Positions 18,471-27,599 of a DNA stretch of 64,000 bases are shown piece by piece; the first letter of the stretch is position 1; every line of letters starts with the position of its first letter. This DNA is from Demequina gelatinilytica. Lineage in GTDB: Bacteria > Actinomycetota > Actinomycetes > Actinomycetales > Demequinaceae. A program made the position numbers and the translations under genes. The stretch covers positions 19,960 through 83,959 of the forward strand of contig NZ_BBLV01000013.1 in assembly GCF_000971115.1 (NCBI RefSeq), written 5' to 3'. The notes beneath the pieces are model-generated. The model was given only the letters and a program-made list of their open reading frames with translations, did no database searches and was not told the DNA's origin.

Positions 18471-18476
18471 TAGGGT
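18471..18476 (+). promoter_or_regulatory. Putative -10 box for leaderless pgsA mRNA
   Basis: TAGGGT followed by 6 nt and the GTG at 18483. No Shine-Dalgarno and no clear -35 box. An in-frame GTG at 18477 directly abuts the hexamer and is therefore unlikely to be the start. Confidence 0.45.
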
Positions 18477-18482
18477 GTGTGC

Positions 18483-19052
18483 GTGACCTCCGCAGTTCCG
18501 AACGTGCTCACCGTCGCGCGCCTCGTGATGGTGCCGGTGGTGCTCCTGCTGCTGCTCGTCGACGATGGCGACGAGGGTGCGGCACGCGTGTGGGCGCTCG
18601 TCCTGTTCATGATCGCTGCCGCGACCGACTTCTTCGACGGCTATCTCGCACGGCGCTGGGGTGTGGTGAGCCCGTTCGGGAAGCTCGCCGACCCGATCGC
18701 GGACAAGGCGCTCGTGCTCGGTGTCCTCGCGGTGCTGGTCATCACGGACGGGGTGCCGTGGTGGCCGGTGGCGATCATCGCGGTGCGCGAGCTCTGGGTG
18801 ACCGTGGGACGCCTGCTGGTCGCGTCGGGCACCGTGATCCCGGCGTCGCCCGGCGGCAAGCTCAAGACCATGGCGCAGCTGCTCGCGATCTGGCTCTACC
18901 TGCTCCCGGGCATGCCGGCGTGGGTCGATCAGGCCGCGTGGTGGGTGCTGCTCGTCGCGACGGCGCTCGCGCTCGTCACGGGCATCGACTACACGGTCAA
19001 GATCGTGCAGGCGGCGCGCGGTCAGCATGCGGACGGTCGTGCCGCAGCCTGA
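18483..19052 (+). CDS. pgsA: CDP-diacylglycerol--glycerol-3-phosphate 3-phosphatidyltransferase family protein
   Basis: A 189-residue integral membrane enzyme of the CDP-alcohol phosphotransferase class, expected to make phosphatidylglycerol phosphate at the cytoplasmic membrane. The signature D..DG..AR......G...D...D is seen as ATDFFDGYLARRWGVVSPFG followed by KLADPIADK. About five membrane segments. It opens the conserved actinobacterial run pgsA-cinA-clgR-recA, and its end overlaps cinA by 26 nt. Other members of this class use different alcohols, but the synteny favours PgsA. Confidence 0.9.
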   Translation: MTSAVPNVLTVARLVMVPVVLLLLLVDDGDEGAARVWALVLFMIAAATDFFDGYLARRWGVVSPFGKLADPIADKALVLGVLAVLVITDGVPWWPVAIIAVRELWVTVGRLLVASGTVIPASPGGKLKTMAQLLAIWLYLLPGMPAWVDQAAWWVLLVATALALVTGIDYTVKIVQAARGQHADGRAAA

Positions 19053-19521
19053 GGCGGTGATCGCCGCGCTGCGTGAGCGAGGCCTCACCATCGCCACGGC
19101 GGAGTCGCTCACCGGCGGGGCGCTGTGCTCGGCGCTCGTGACGGTGCCCGGCGCCTCCGCGGTGGTGCGCGGCGGCATCGTCGCCTACACCGCGGACGTC
19201 AAGGCCAGGCTGCTCGGGGTCGACCCGGACGCCATCCGCGAGCACGGGGTCGTGTCCGCAGAGGTCGCGGAGGCGATGGCCCGGGGCGCGCGCGACGCGA
19301 CGGGAGCGTCGATCGGCGTCGCGACCACGGGCGTGGCCGGGCCCGCTTCCCACGACGGCGCGCCCGTGGGCACGGTCCATCTCGCGGTGGCGGGGCCCAC
19401 GCGGGTGCTGCGGATGCACCACAACCTGACCGGGGACCGTGCCGCGGTCAGGGCCGGCGCGGTCGACTCCGCGCTCGCCGCGGTGCTCGAGGCGCTCGCG
19501 CAGGACGTGGTCGCCGGGTGA
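19027..19521 (+). CDS. cinA: CinA C-terminal-domain protein (nicotinamide-nucleotide amidase family)
   Basis: A 164-residue stand-alone CinA C-terminal domain, the PncC-type amidase that converts NMN to nicotinate mononucleotide in characterised members. The conserved ATAESLTGG motif lies at residues 23-31, followed by [19 protein letters not shown] and [19 protein letters not shown]. The N-terminal CinA domain is absent, as is usual in actinobacteria. ATG at 19027 lies inside the pgsA 3' end, implying translational coupling. Confidence 0.9.
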   Translation: MRTVVPQPEAVIAALRERGLTIATAESLTGGALCSALVTVPGASAVVRGGIVAYTADVKARLLGVDPDAIREHGVVSAEVAEAMARGARDATGASIGVATTGVAGPASHDGAPVGTVHLAVAGPTRVLRMHHNLTGDRAAVRAGAVDSALAAVLEALAQDVVAG

Positions 19522-19612
19522 TGCTCCCGCAACAGAGGCGGAACAGGCGTGGGGTATGGTGCGTTGTGTCACCATGGACCAAGGCCGCATGACGACGATG
19601 AGGGGAGGGCGC

Positions 19613-19924
19613 ATGCCCGTGCTTCGCAACGAGATCGGCGAGGTGTTGCGTGACGTGCGCCTCACCCAGGGCAAGACGCTGCGAGACATCTCCTCCGGCG
19701 CCCGGGTCTCCCTCGGATATCTCTCCGAGGTCGAGCGCGGGCAGAAGGAGGCGTCCTCGGAGCTCCTCGCCTCGATCTGCGACGCGCTGGACATGCCCAT
19801 GTCGATCATCCTGCGCGAGGTCTCCGACCGCTTCGCCGCGGCCGAGTCGCTCGAGACCGTCCCGGTCATGCCGTCGATCCCTGACACGGTGCCCGAGCTC
19901 CTCAGCTCGATGCGCACCCGCTGA
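19613..19924 (+). CDS. clgR: ClgR-like XRE-family transcriptional regulator
   Basis: A 103-residue helix-turn-helix protein. The DNA-binding domain covers about residues 6-70 ([37 protein letters not shown]), and the C-terminal tail is short. In actinobacteria ClgR activates Clp protease and other stress genes, and it lies just after pgsA/cinA and before recA as here. Several in-frame ATGs exist (19589, 19598, 19613); I chose 19613 because AGGGGAGG at 19601-19608 is spaced for it and the conserved part starts there. A TATGGT at 19555-19560 may be its own -10. Confidence 0.87.
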   Translation: MPVLRNEIGEVLRDVRLTQGKTLRDISSGARVSLGYLSEVERGQKEASSELLASICDALDMPMSIILREVSDRFAAAESLETVPVMPSIPDTVPELLSSMRTR

Positions 19925-19928
19925 GGTC

Positions 19929-20165
19929 GTGCGGCTCAGCGAGTTCTGGAACCTCGCGGACGCGGTGTTCGGAGCGTCGTACTCGCGCACGCTCGCGCGC
20001 GAGCTCGCGCTGACGGGCCTCGACTCGCTCACGCCCGCGGAGGCGCTCGAGGCGGGACGGGCACCCCGCGACGTGTGGCATGCCTGGTGCGAGCAGATGG
20101 ACGTCCCTCTCGCGCGTCGCGACGGCGGCGACGACCGCCGGATGGTCCCGCCGCCGCGGCGCTAG
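19929..20165 (+). CDS. DUF3046 family protein
   Basis: A 78-residue protein starting VRLSEFWNLADAVFGASYSR, the pattern of the actinobacterial DUF3046 family that is regularly found just upstream of recA. Other family features are the LARELALTGLDSLTPAEALEAG helix pair and the RDVWHAWCEQMDVP segment. Function is unknown. It starts at a GTG at 19929, 4 nt after clgR, so the two are likely translated from one mRNA. Confidence 0.85.
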   Translation: MRLSEFWNLADAVFGASYSRTLARELALTGLDSLTPAEALEAGRAPRDVWHAWCEQMDVPLARRDGGDDRRMVPPPRR

Positions 20166-20186
20166 CCTACGGCGTGTCGTTTCCCT

Positions 20187-20202
20187 TCGAACAGTTGTTC
20201 GA
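20187..20202 (+). promoter_or_regulatory. LexA (SOS) box upstream of recA
   Basis: A perfect match to the actinobacterial/Bacillus-type LexA operator TCGAAC-N4-GTTCGA, with AGTT in the middle. It lies 137 nt before the recA ATG and is followed at once by TATAGCGT, a possible -10, so LexA binding would block the promoter. The spacing implies a leader of about 125 nt. Confidence 0.88.
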
Positions 20203-20338
20203 TATAGCGTGGTCCCCAGGACGCCGCGCGGTCCGCCTCCTCCCCGGGGGATGACGGTCGCCGCGGCGGTGTCAGTGGTCCGGCGTAGCGTCGGACGCGA
20301 CACGGCAGACCTGCCCCGGATGGATGTGAGGAACCGAC

Positions 20339-21421
20339 ATGGCACAGGCACAGGACCGCGCGAAGGCGCTCGAGGCGGCGCTCGGACAGATCGACCGCCA
20401 GTTCGGCAAGGGGTCGGCGATGCGGATGGGCGAGAAGACCGTCGTCCCCGTCGAGGCGATCCCCACCAGCTCGCTCGCGCTCGACATCGCGCTCGGCATC
20501 GGCGGGCTCCCGCGCGGCCGCATCGTCGAGATCTACGGCCCCGAGTCGTCCGGTAAGACCACCGTCGCGCTCCACGCCGTCGCCAACATGCAGAAGGCGG
20601 GCGGCACCGCGGCCTTCGTCGACGCGGAGCACGCGCTCGACCCCGAGTACGCCCGCAAGCTGGGCGTGGACGTGGACAACCTCATCGTCTCGCAGCCCGA
20701 CACGGGTGAGCAGGCGCTCGAGATCGCGGACATCCTGGTGCGCTCCGGTGGTATCGACATCCTCGTGATCGACTCGGTCGCCGCGCTCGTGCCCAAGGCC
20801 GAGATCGAGGGCGAGATGGGCGACAGCCACGTCGGTCTCCAGGCCCGCCTCATGTCGCAGGCGCTGCGCAAGATCACCGGTGCGCTCAACACGACCGGCA
20901 CCACCGCGATCTTCATCAACCAGCTGCGCGAGAAGATCGGCGTGTTCTTCGGCAGCCCCGAGACCACCACCGGTGGAAAGGCGCTCAAGTTCTACGCGTC
21001 GGTGCGCCTCGACGTGCGACGCATCGAGACCCTCAAGGAGGGCACCGAGCCCGTCGGCAACCGCACCCGCGTCAAGGTGGTGAAGAACAAGATGGCCCCG
21101 CCGTTCAAGCAGGCCGAGTTCGACATCCTCTACGGCCAGGGGATCTCGCGTGAGGGCGGGATCATCGACCTCGGCGTGGAGCACGGCTTCGTGAAGAAGT
21201 CGGGCGCCTGGTACACCTACGAGGGCGATCAGCTGGGCCAGGGCAAGGAGAACGCCCGCAACTTCCTCAAGGACAACCCGCAGCTGGCGGACGAGATCGA
21301 GCGCAAGGTCAAGGCCAAGCTCGGCGTGGGGATCCAGCCTGCGGGCGAGGAGAACCAGGACGTCGCTCCGGTCGAGGCCGCGTCCGCGCCCGCGGGCAAG
21401 AAGGGCAAGAGCAGCTTCTAG
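20339..21421 (+). CDS. recA: Recombinase RecA
   Basis: A 360-residue RecA, the ATP-dependent strand-exchange protein that also triggers LexA self-cleavage. Walker [10 protein letters not shown] is at residues 67-75, Walker B is [12 protein letters not shown], the DNA-binding loop 1 region is [24 protein letters not shown], loop 2 contains [13 protein letters not shown], and the C-terminus is a typical acidic/lysine-rich tail. Intein-free. GAGGA at 20328-20332 is the ribosome binding site. recX follows after 3 nt, and the SOS box upstream places the pair under LexA control. Confidence 0.98.
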   Translation: MAQAQDRAKALEAALGQIDRQFGKGSAMRMGEKTVVPVEAIPTSSLALDIALGIGGLPRGRIVEIYGPESSGKTTVALHAVANMQKAGGTAAFVDAEHALDPEYARKLGVDVDNLIVSQPDTGEQALEIADILVRSGGIDILVIDSVAALVPKAEIEGEMGDSHVGLQARLMSQALRKITGALNTTGTTAIFINQLREKIGVFFGSPETTTGGKALKFYASVRLDVRRIETLKEGTEPVGNRTRVKVVKNKMAPPFKQAEFDILYGQGISREGGIIDLGVEHGFVKKSGAWYTYEGDQLGQGKENARNFLKDNPQLADEIERKVKAKLGVGIQPAGEENQDVAPVEAASAPAGKKGKSSF

Positions 21422-21424
21422 CCC

Positions 21425-21982
21425 ATGAGCGAGCACCACGGCCGGCCCGCGGCGCGACGTAGCCGTCGCCCCGCGGGCCGCGGCGCGTCCACCGACGATG
21501 CACCGATCACGGACCCCGAGAAGGCCCGTGAGATCGCGCTCGGCATCCTCACACGCGCGTCGCGCTCGTCCGCGCAGCTGCGGGACGCGCTCGTCGCGAG
21601 ACGCGTCGAGCCCCGCCTCGCCGAGGAGATCGTGGAGAGGTACTCCGAGGTGGGACTCATCGACGATGCCGGGCTCGCGGCGACCATCACGCGTACCCGC
21701 CATGCCGAGCGTGGGCAGTCGCGACGCGCGATCCGCATGGAGCTCGCGCGCAAGGGCTTCGAGGACGGTGACATCGCGGATGCCCTCGGGCAGATCGACG
21801 ACGACGACGAGCGCGAGCGTGCAGCCGAGCTCGCCCGGCGGCGGTGGGACCAGCTCGCCGCTCATCCCGAGGACGTGCGGGCGAGGCGCGTGGTCGCGAT
21901 GCTCGGGCGCAAGGGATACCCGAGCTCGCTCGCATTCGCACTCGTGAAAGACTTGCGGCGTGCCGATAGCGAGGATGACTAG
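21425..21982 (+). CDS. recX: Regulatory protein RecX
   Basis: A 185-residue RecX, a helical-repeat protein that binds RecA filaments and tempers their activity. After a basic, poorly conserved 30-residue tail come the three-helix repeats, with the family landmarks LTRASRSSAQLRDALVARRV, VGLIDDAGLAATITRTRH and GQSRRAIRMELARKGF. ATG at 21425 lies 3 nt after recA, so it depends on the recA transcript and is expected to be SOS-induced with it. Confidence 0.92.
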   Translation: MSEHHGRPAARRSRRPAGRGASTDDAPITDPEKAREIALGILTRASRSSAQLRDALVARRVEPRLAEEIVERYSEVGLIDDAGLAATITRTRHAERGQSRRAIRMELARKGFEDGDIADALGQIDDDDERERAAELARRRWDQLAAHPEDVRARRVVAMLGRKGYPSSLAFALVKDLRRADSEDD

Positions 21983-22009
21983 TCTCGCGCGACAGGGAAG
22001 GAGCGGCCG
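21425..22009 (+). promoter_or_regulatory. recX region ending in a possible rny promoter (TAGTCT at 21980-21985)
   Basis: At the very end of recX the stop codon is part of TAGTCT (21980-21985), a TAnnnT hexamer 24 nt before the RNase Y GTG. Unlike the leaderless cases a good Shine-Dalgarno (GGGAAGGAG) intervenes, so a short conventional leader is possible. Only the hexamer is the proposed site. Confidence 0.25.
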
Positions 22010-23470
22010 GTGGGGCAGACACTGACGATCCTGGTGCTGCTCGGCTCCAGCCTCGTGTCGCTGCTGCTGGTGCTCTTCGCCCGGCGCGAGGCCTCGGCGG
22101 AGCGCGAGGCCGCGCGCAGCGAGGCAGCCATGCTGCGCGAGGAGGCGAGCGCACGCCTGGCGGAGGTCAAGCGTCGCGAGGAGCATTCCCTTCAACGCGA
22201 GAAGGATGCCGCGAGCGATCAGCGCAACGCCCAGCAGTACGCGCGTTCGCTCGAGGAGCGCACGTCCGTGGTGGTGCGTGACGAGAGGCGACTCGCCCGG
22301 CAGCGCGCCCACCTCGAGGACGAGCGTGCCGCCGCGTTGGCAGCCGTCGCGCGGACCACGGTCGAGGAGGCGCGTGCGGAGCTGACCGCGACGCTGCTCA
22401 GCCGTGCCGAGGCCGACGCGGCGGTGGAGCTGCGCCGGCTCGAGCGCCGTACCCAGGCGAACGCCGAGGAGCGGGCGCGGGAGATCCTCGTGGAGGCGAT
22501 GCAGCGGCAGGCCGCCGCATCGTCGGCCGACCACTCGACCACGTGGGTGGAGCTCCCGAGCGAGGAGATGAAGGGTCGCATCATCGGGCGCGAGGGGCGC
22601 AACATCCGCGCGTTCGAGGCGCTGACCGGGGTCACCGTCATCGTGGAGGAGGGCGTCAACGCCGTCCAGCTCTCGTGCTTCGACCCCGAGCGGCGCGAGA
22701 TCGCGGAGGTCATGCTCGCGGCGCTCGTCGAGGACGGACGCATCCAGCCGCAGCGCGTCGAGGCGGCCTACGCGCGTGCGGTGGCCGGATCGACCCAGCG
22801 CCACCGGGGAGCGGGCCTCGACGCGTTGACCGCAGCCGGGGTCTCGGGGGTCACCACCGAGGTGGTCGAGGCACTGGGCCGGCTGCGCCTGCGGACGTCG
22901 TACGGCCAGAACGTGCTGGCACACCTGGTCGAGACGGCGCAGATCGCCGCCGACATCGCAGGGGCCATCGGTGCCGATGTCGAGGTGGCCCGCCGCGGGG
23001 CCCTGCTTCACGACCTCGGCAAGGGCTTCACCCACGAGCAGAAGGGCACCCACGCCGCGCTCGGCGCGAGGTTCGCCGCGGAGCACGGCGAGGACGACGC
23101 GGTCGTCAACGCCATCGCCGCGCACCACGACGAGGTGGCGCCGGAATCGCTCGAGGCGGTCGTCGTCCAGGTCGCGGATGCGATCTCCGCGTCCCGCCCG
23201 GGTGCGCGGAAGGACGACCTCGACGCCTACATCAACCGCATGGAGAACCTGGAGCGCATGGTGCTCGAGCACCACGGCGTGACGCGCGTCCTGGCGATGG
23301 CCGCCGGGCGGGAGGTCCGGGTGGTGGTCGAGCCGCACGAGATCGATGATCAGGGGACCCAGGCGCTGGCGCGTACAATTGCTGAGCACATCAGCCAGGA
23401 CTTCACCTTCCCCGGAGAGATCAAGGTGACGGTGATCCGCGAGCTACGCGCGGACGCCATCGCCGGATAG
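22010..23470 (+). CDS. rny: Ribonuclease Y-type KH-HD protein
   Basis: A 486-residue protein with the RNase Y plan: one N-terminal membrane helix (about 3-24), a long charged coiled coil (about 25-165), a KH RNA-binding domain (GRIIGREGRNIRAFE near residue 190) and an HD phosphohydrolase domain with the HD pair at 334-335 (LLHDLGKGF). RNase Y starts mRNA decay at the membrane in Firmicutes and is present in part of the Actinobacteria. The GTG at 22010 has GGGAAGGAG 6 nt upstream. miaB starts 3 nt after the stop. Confidence 0.93.
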   Translation: MGQTLTILVLLGSSLVSLLLVLFARREASAEREAARSEAAMLREEASARLAEVKRREEHSLQREKDAASDQRNAQQYARSLEERTSVVVRDERRLARQRAHLEDERAAALAAVARTTVEEARAELTATLLSRAEADAAVELRRLERRTQANAEERAREILVEAMQRQAAASSADHSTTWVELPSEEMKGRIIGREGRNIRAFEALTGVTVIVEEGVNAVQLSCFDPERREIAEVMLAALVEDGRIQPQRVEAAYARAVAGSTQRHRGAGLDALTAAGVSGVTTEVVEALGRLRLRTSYGQNVLAHLVETAQIAADIAGAIGADVEVARRGALLHDLGKGFTHEQKGTHAALGARFAAEHGEDDAVVNAIAAHHDEVAPESLEAVVVQVADAISASRPGARKDDLDAYINRMENLERMVLEHHGVTRVLAMAAGREVRVVVEPHEIDDQGTQALARTIAEHISQDFTFPGEIKVTVIRELRADAIAG

Positions 23471-23473
23471 AGC

Positions 23474-24979
23474 ATGACGGACACCACCCTCGCACCCACG
23501 TACCTCGTCAGGACGCTCGGGTGCCAGATGAACGTGCACGACTCGGAGCACATGGCCGGCCTCCTCGAGGGCGCCGGCTACACGGCCGCGCCCTCGGGCG
23601 CCGATGTGGCCGACGTCGTGGTGATCAACACCTGCGCCGTCCGCGAGAATGCGGCCACGCGCCTCTACGGCAACCTGGGACAGCTCGCCGCGGTCAAGGC
23701 CGAGCGGCCCGGCATGCAGATCGCCGTGGGCGGCTGCCTCGCCCAGAAGGACCGCGGCGAGATCGTCAACCGCGCCCCGTGGGTCGACGTGGTCTTCGGG
23801 ACCCACAACATCGATGTCCTCCCGGTGCTGCTCGAGCGTGCGCGTCACAACGCCGCCGCGCAGGTCGAGATCGAGGAGTCCCTCAAGGTCTTCCCCTCGA
23901 CGCTGCCCTCGCGACGCGACGCGATCGCGTCGGGCTGGGTGTCGATCTCGGTGGGCTGCAACAACACGTGCACGTTCTGCATCGTGCCGTCGCTGCGCGG
24001 CAAGGAGCGCGACCGCCGGCCCGGCGAGATCCTGGCCGAGGTCGAGGCGCTGGTCTCGCAGGGGGCCGTCGAGGTCACGCTGCTGGGCCAGAACGTGAAC
24101 TCGTACGGCGTCGAGTTCGGGGACCGCGGCGCGTTCGCGAAGCTTCTGCGCGCCTGCGGCGAGATCGAGGGCCTCGAGCGCGTGCGCTTCACGTCGCCGC
24201 ACCCGGCCGCCTTCACCGACGACGTCATCGAGGCCATGGCCCAGACGCCGAACGTGATGCCGAGCCTCCACATGCCGCTGCAGTCCGGCTCGGACAAGGT
24301 GCTGCGCGCCATGCGCCGCTCGTACCGCTCGGAGCGCTTCCTCGGGATCATCGAGCGCGTGCGCGCCGCGATGCCGGACGCCGCGATCACCACCGACATC
24401 ATCGTCGGGTTCCCGGGCGAGACCGAGGAGGACTTCCAGGAGACGATGCGCGTGGTCGAGGCGTCGCGCTTCACCTCGGCGTTCACCTTCCAGTACTCCC
24501 CGCGCCCCGGCACCCCCGCCTACGAGCTCGAGCCGCTGCCCAAGGCGGTGGTGCAGGAGCGCTTCGAGCGGCTCATCGCGCTCCAGGAGCGCCTCACGCT
24601 CGAGGACTCGGAGCGCTTCGTGGGCCGCACGCTCGAGCTCATGGTGCTCGACGGCGGCGGGCGGAAGGACGGCGAGTCCGCACGCCTGTCGGGCCGCGAG
24701 CCCGGCAACCGCCTCGTCCACTTCACCGTCCCTGACGGCGCCGCGGTACCGCGGCCCGGGGACATGGTCACGGTGCGCGTCACGCATGGCGCGCCCCACC
24801 ACCTCATCGCGGACTCGGGCATCGACGGCGGACCGTACTCGGTCCGGCGGACGCGCGCGGGTGACGCGTGGGACGCCGCGCAGGGCGGCGATCACGACCA
24901 CGGCGGGGACGCGTGCGGCACCGGCGGCGGACCCGCCGGTCCCGTGGGTCTCGGCATCCCGACGCTGCGTCGCGCGTGA
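23474..24979 (+). CDS. miaB: tRNA-2-methylthio-N6-dimethylallyladenosine synthase
   Basis: A 501-residue radical-SAM methylthiotransferase that adds a methylthio group to i6A37 of tRNA. The N-terminal MTTase domain has its three cluster cysteines in TLGCQMN, NTCAVRE and GGCLAQ. The radical-SAM motif C-N2-T-C-x2-C (GCNNTCTFC) lies near residues 162-169, and a C-terminal TRAM domain follows. The last ~35 residues (Gly/His/Asp-rich) extend past the usual family end. It overlaps miaA by GTGA, so the two consecutive modifying enzymes of A37 are coupled: MiaA makes i6A, MiaB thiomethylates it. Confidence 0.96.
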   Translation: MTDTTLAPTYLVRTLGCQMNVHDSEHMAGLLEGAGYTAAPSGADVADVVVINTCAVRENAATRLYGNLGQLAAVKAERPGMQIAVGGCLAQKDRGEIVNRAPWVDVVFGTHNIDVLPVLLERARHNAAAQVEIEESLKVFPSTLPSRRDAIASGWVSISVGCNNTCTFCIVPSLRGKERDRRPGEILAEVEALVSQGAVEVTLLGQNVNSYGVEFGDRGAFAKLLRACGEIEGLERVRFTSPHPAAFTDDVIEAMAQTPNVMPSLHMPLQSGSDKVLRAMRRSYRSERFLGIIERVRAAMPDAAITTDIIVGFPGETEEDFQETMRVVEASRFTSAFTFQYSPRPGTPAYELEPLPKAVVQERFERLIALQERLTLEDSERFVGRTLELMVLDGGGRKDGESARLSGREPGNRLVHFTVPDGAAVPRPGDMVTVRVTHGAPHHLIADSGIDGGPYSVRRTRAGDAWDAAQGGDHDHGGDACGTGGGPAGPVGLGIPTLRRA

Positions 24980-25950
24980 GCGCGGCCACCGGCGCCCACG
25001 CGGGAGCCGACCATGCGCCCGTGATCGTCGCCGTCGTCGGTGCGACCGCGACCGGCAAGTCCGCCGTGAGCCTCGAGCTCGCGGAGCGCCTGGGCGGAGA
25101 AGTTGTCAACGCGGACTCGATGCAGTTCTACCGGGGCATGGACATCGGGACCGCGAAGCTGGCGCCAGCCGATCGCCGGGGGATCGCGCACCACCAGATG
25201 GACATGCTCGACGTCCACGAGGACGCCTCGGTCGCGCGCTTCCAGGAGGAGGCACGCGCGGACATCGCCGCGATCCACGCGCGGGGCCGCCGTGCGATCG
25301 TCGTAGGCGGGTCGGGGCTCTACCTGCGCGCCCTGCTCGACCGCTTCGAGTTCCCGGGGACCGACCCCGCGGTGCGTGCGGCGCTCGAGGCGCGAGCCGG
25401 CACCGAGGGTCCTGGGGTGCTCCACCGCGAGCTCATGGCGCTCGATCCCGTCGCGGCAGCCAAGATCCCGCCGCAGAACGTCAAGAGGCTGGTGCGGGCT
25501 CTCGAGATCATCGCCCTGACCGGCGCGACGCAGAGCTCGCTGCCGCGCCACGAGTACGCCGCGCCGGCCCTGACCATCGCGCTCGACCTCCCGTACGAGC
25601 TGCTCGACCCGCGCATCGACGCACGCGTCGACCAGATGTGGGAGCAGGGGCTGGTCGACGAGGTACGCGCGCTCGAGTCCCACGGCCTCCGGGAGGGCGT
25701 GACCGCGCGCCGTGCGGTGGGCTACGCCGAGACGCTGCGCCACCTCGACGGCGAGCTCGACGCCGACGAGACCCGCGCGCTCATCGCCCAGCACACGCGC
25801 CGCCTCGCCCGCAAGCAGGCCCAGTGGTTCCGGCCGGACCCGCGGGTGCGCTGGATCGACGCACCCCGCGACCACGGCGACGTGGCGCGGGCCGCGGCGG
25901 ACGCATCGTCCCTGGTCGCGGAGGCGGACGCGGGGCGTCCGACCCCCTGA
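24976..25950 (+). CDS. miaA: tRNA dimethylallyltransferase
   Basis: A 324-residue isopentenyl-tRNA transferase that attaches a dimethylallyl group to A37 of tRNAs reading codons starting with U. P-loop GATATGKS at residues 22-29, then the family strings [18 protein letters not shown] and [18 protein letters not shown], and the tRNA-contacting [16 protein letters not shown] at 24976 overlaps the miaB stop; a GTG at 25021 ([13 protein letters not shown]) is an alternative shorter start. dapF begins 13 nt after the stop but has its own -10-like box. Confidence 0.95.
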   Translation: MSAATGAHAGADHAPVIVAVVGATATGKSAVSLELAERLGGEVVNADSMQFYRGMDIGTAKLAPADRRGIAHHQMDMLDVHEDASVARFQEEARADIAAIHARGRRAIVVGGSGLYLRALLDRFEFPGTDPAVRAALEARAGTEGPGVLHRELMALDPVAAAKIPPQNVKRLVRALEIIALTGATQSSLPRHEYAAPALTIALDLPYELLDPRIDARVDQMWEQGLVDEVRALESHGLREGVTARRAVGYAETLRHLDGELDADETRALIAQHTRRLARKQAQWFRPDPRVRWIDAPRDHGDVARAAADASSLVAEADAGRPTP

Positions 25951-25951
25951 C

Positions 25952-25957
25952 TAGGCT
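25952..25957 (+). promoter_or_regulatory. Putative -10 box for a leaderless dapF mRNA
   Basis: TAGGCT in the 13-nt gap between miaA and dapF, 6 nt before the ATG at 25964; the gap bases GGGCCC are not a Shine-Dalgarno. The box starts two bases after the miaA stop codon. Confidence 0.5.
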
Positions 25958-25963
25958 GGGCCC

Positions 25964-26821
25964 ATGACACTCGCCTTCACCAAGGGCCACGGCACCCAGA
26001 ACGACTTCGTGCTGCTGCTCGACCCCCACGGCGAGATCGACCTCACCCCGGCGACCGTGCGCTACCTGTGCGACCGTCGCGCCGGCATCGGCGGCGACGG
26101 CGTCATCAGGGCGGTCCGGGCGGGCGCGCTCGAGGCGGGAGCGGGATTCGCGCCGGCGACGTGGTTCATGGACTACTGGAACGCCGATGGCACCACGTCG
26201 GAGATGTGCGGCAACGGTGCCCGGGTCTTCGGCGCGTTCCTCGAGGCGGAGGCGGACGCGGAACTCTCCGCGGGGCTCGAGTTCGGCACGCGCGGGGGAG
26301 CGCGGACGGTGACGTCGCTCGGCGGGGGACGCTACGCGATCGGCATGGGCGCGTACCGCGTGGGCGATGCGACGGACGGCTTCGACTCCGAGGTCGCAGC
26401 CCGTGGCCTGGACCCGGTCCGTCCCGCGCTGAGCGTCGACATGGGCAATCCGCATCACGTGGTCGCGCTCGGCGAGGTGGGCGAGCTCGAGGCGCTCGAC
26501 CTGTCCGTCGCACCCGAGGTGCGGCCGGTGCCGCCGCATGGCACCAACGTCGAGTTCGCGGTCGCGCTCGGGCATGTGGGAGCGCGCGGACGCGTGCGGA
26601 TGCGTGTCCACGAGCGCGGTTCGGGCGAGACCATGTCGTGCGGCACGGGCGCCTGCGCCGTCGCGCTCGCGATGCGCGCCTGGGCGGGGCCCGGCGCCCC
26701 CGACGTGTGGGACATCGAGGTGCCCGGGGGCGAGGTCACGGTGCGCATCGAGGGCGGCACCACCACGCTCGAGGGGCCCGCGGTGCTCGTCGCCTCCGGC
26801 ACGGTGGAGATCCCCGGCTGA
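25964..26821 (+). CDS. dapF: Diaminopimelate epimerase
   Basis: A 285-residue epimerase converting LL- to meso-diaminopimelate, the last step before lysine. It uses two active-site cysteines, both present: C82 in EMCGNGARVF and C226 in SCGTGACAVA. Other landmarks are GHGTQNDFVLL at the N-terminus and the MGNPHHV segment. It complements dapA at 7969. The YdeI-like gene starts 2 nt after its stop. Confidence 0.96.
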   Translation: MTLAFTKGHGTQNDFVLLLDPHGEIDLTPATVRYLCDRRAGIGGDGVIRAVRAGALEAGAGFAPATWFMDYWNADGTTSEMCGNGARVFGAFLEAEADAELSAGLEFGTRGGARTVTSLGGGRYAIGMGAYRVGDATDGFDSEVAARGLDPVRPALSVDMGNPHHVVALGEVGELEALDLSVAPEVRPVPPHGTNVEFAVALGHVGARGRVRMRVHERGSGETMSCGTGACAVALAMRAWAGPGAPDVWDIEVPGGEVTVRIEGGTTTLEGPAVLVASGTVEIPG

Positions 26822-26823
26822 CG

Positions 26824-27414
26824 ATGCACCCGATCGAGCCCGGCGACGACGGCGTCCCGAGGATCCATCCCGAGGACGCCGACGACTGGCGCGCGTGGCT
26901 CGAGGCCCACCACGCCTCGGCCACCGGCGTATGGGTCGCGCTGTGGCGGCGAGGCTCAGGACGTACGGGGATCGCGTACGAGGACATCGTCCGCGAGGCG
27001 CTGTGCTTCGGGTGGATCGACGCGGTCACCAAGCGCCTCGACGACGAGCGCACGCTCCAGTACTGCGCGCCGCGCAAGCGCGGCTCAGGATGGGCACGGA
27101 CCAACAAGGAACGGATCGAGGCGCTCGAGCGCGAGGGGCTCATGATGCCCGCGGGTGCCGCCGTCATCGCGGCGGCGAAGGCGGACGGCTCATGGACGGT
27201 GCTCGACTCGGTCGAGGCGCTCGAGGTGCCGACGGACCTCGAGGAGGCGTTCAGCGCGCATCCCGGAGCGCGCGAGACCTGGGATGCCTTCCCGCCCTCC
27301 GCCCGGAAGCAGAGCCTCCAATGGGTGGCGTTCGCCAAGCGCGCGGACACGCGCGCCCGCCGCTGCGCGGCCATCGCCGAGGGCGCGGCGCGAGGCGAGC
27401 GCGTCCCGTCCTGA
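26824..27414 (+). CDS. YdeI/OmpD-associated family protein
   Basis: A 196-residue protein of the YdeI (OmdA) family, seen from the N-terminal pattern HPEDADDWRAWLEAHHASATGVWVALWRR, then ALCFGWIDAVTKRLDDERTLQYCAPRKRGSGWARTNKERIE and the C-terminal SARKQSLQWVAFAKRADTRARR. Family members have been linked to protection against antimicrobial peptides in enterobacteria, but the biochemical role is unknown. ATG at 26824 lies 2 nt after dapF and overlaps a copy of the iterated GACGATGC octamer. Confidence 0.8.
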   Translation: MHPIEPGDDGVPRIHPEDADDWRAWLEAHHASATGVWVALWRRGSGRTGIAYEDIVREALCFGWIDAVTKRLDDERTLQYCAPRKRGSGWARTNKERIEALEREGLMMPAGAAVIAAAKADGSWTVLDSVEALEVPTDLEEAFSAHPGARETWDAFPPSARKQSLQWVAFAKRADTRARRCAAIAEGAARGERVPS

Positions 27415-27479
27415 CCGGGCTCGCGCGGCGCCCTGGCGGTTCCGGCGGGACCTTCCGCTCAAAAGGGACGCCTCTCGGC

Positions 27480-27492
27480 CTGACTGCGTCAG
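27480..27492 (+). promoter_or_regulatory. Palindrome upstream of secreted protein 1
   Basis: CTGACTGCGTCAG is a 5-bp inverted repeat with a 3-bp centre, 28 nt upstream of the -10-like TAACTT (27521-27526). Position suits an operator, but no matching site precedes the paralogous gene at 29513. Confidence 0.25.
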
Positions 27493-27520
27493 AAGCCTTA
27501 CGAAACGGTGATATCCCTGC

Positions 27521-27599
27521 TAACTTACCCTGCGGCGCGCCCCGATCGACGCCCGGGTCCCCGGGGGTGGCGGCAGCGTGCCTTGAGGAGCGAGGGATA
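27521..27599 (+). promoter_or_regulatory. Promoter and GC-rich leader of secreted protein 1
   Basis: TAACTT (27521-27526) is the likely -10. The leader then carries a Cys-less, GC-rich block at 27546-27582 containing CCCGGGTCCCCGGGGG, GTGGCGGC and GCGTGCC, able to fold on itself, and then GAGGAG and GCGAGGGATA before the GTG. Nearly the same block precedes the paralogue (29460-29492). Confidence 0.45.

Noticed and set aside
20162..23389. Very long open frame on the minus strand opposite recA, recX and rny
   Set aside because: It mirrors three certain genes, has the Arg/His/Asp/Leu-rich composition of a shadow frame in GC-rich DNA, and shows no family features. The same holds for long frames opposite RNase J/ftsK (8729-11608), thyA/alkylsulfatase (3859-6477) and the wall genes.
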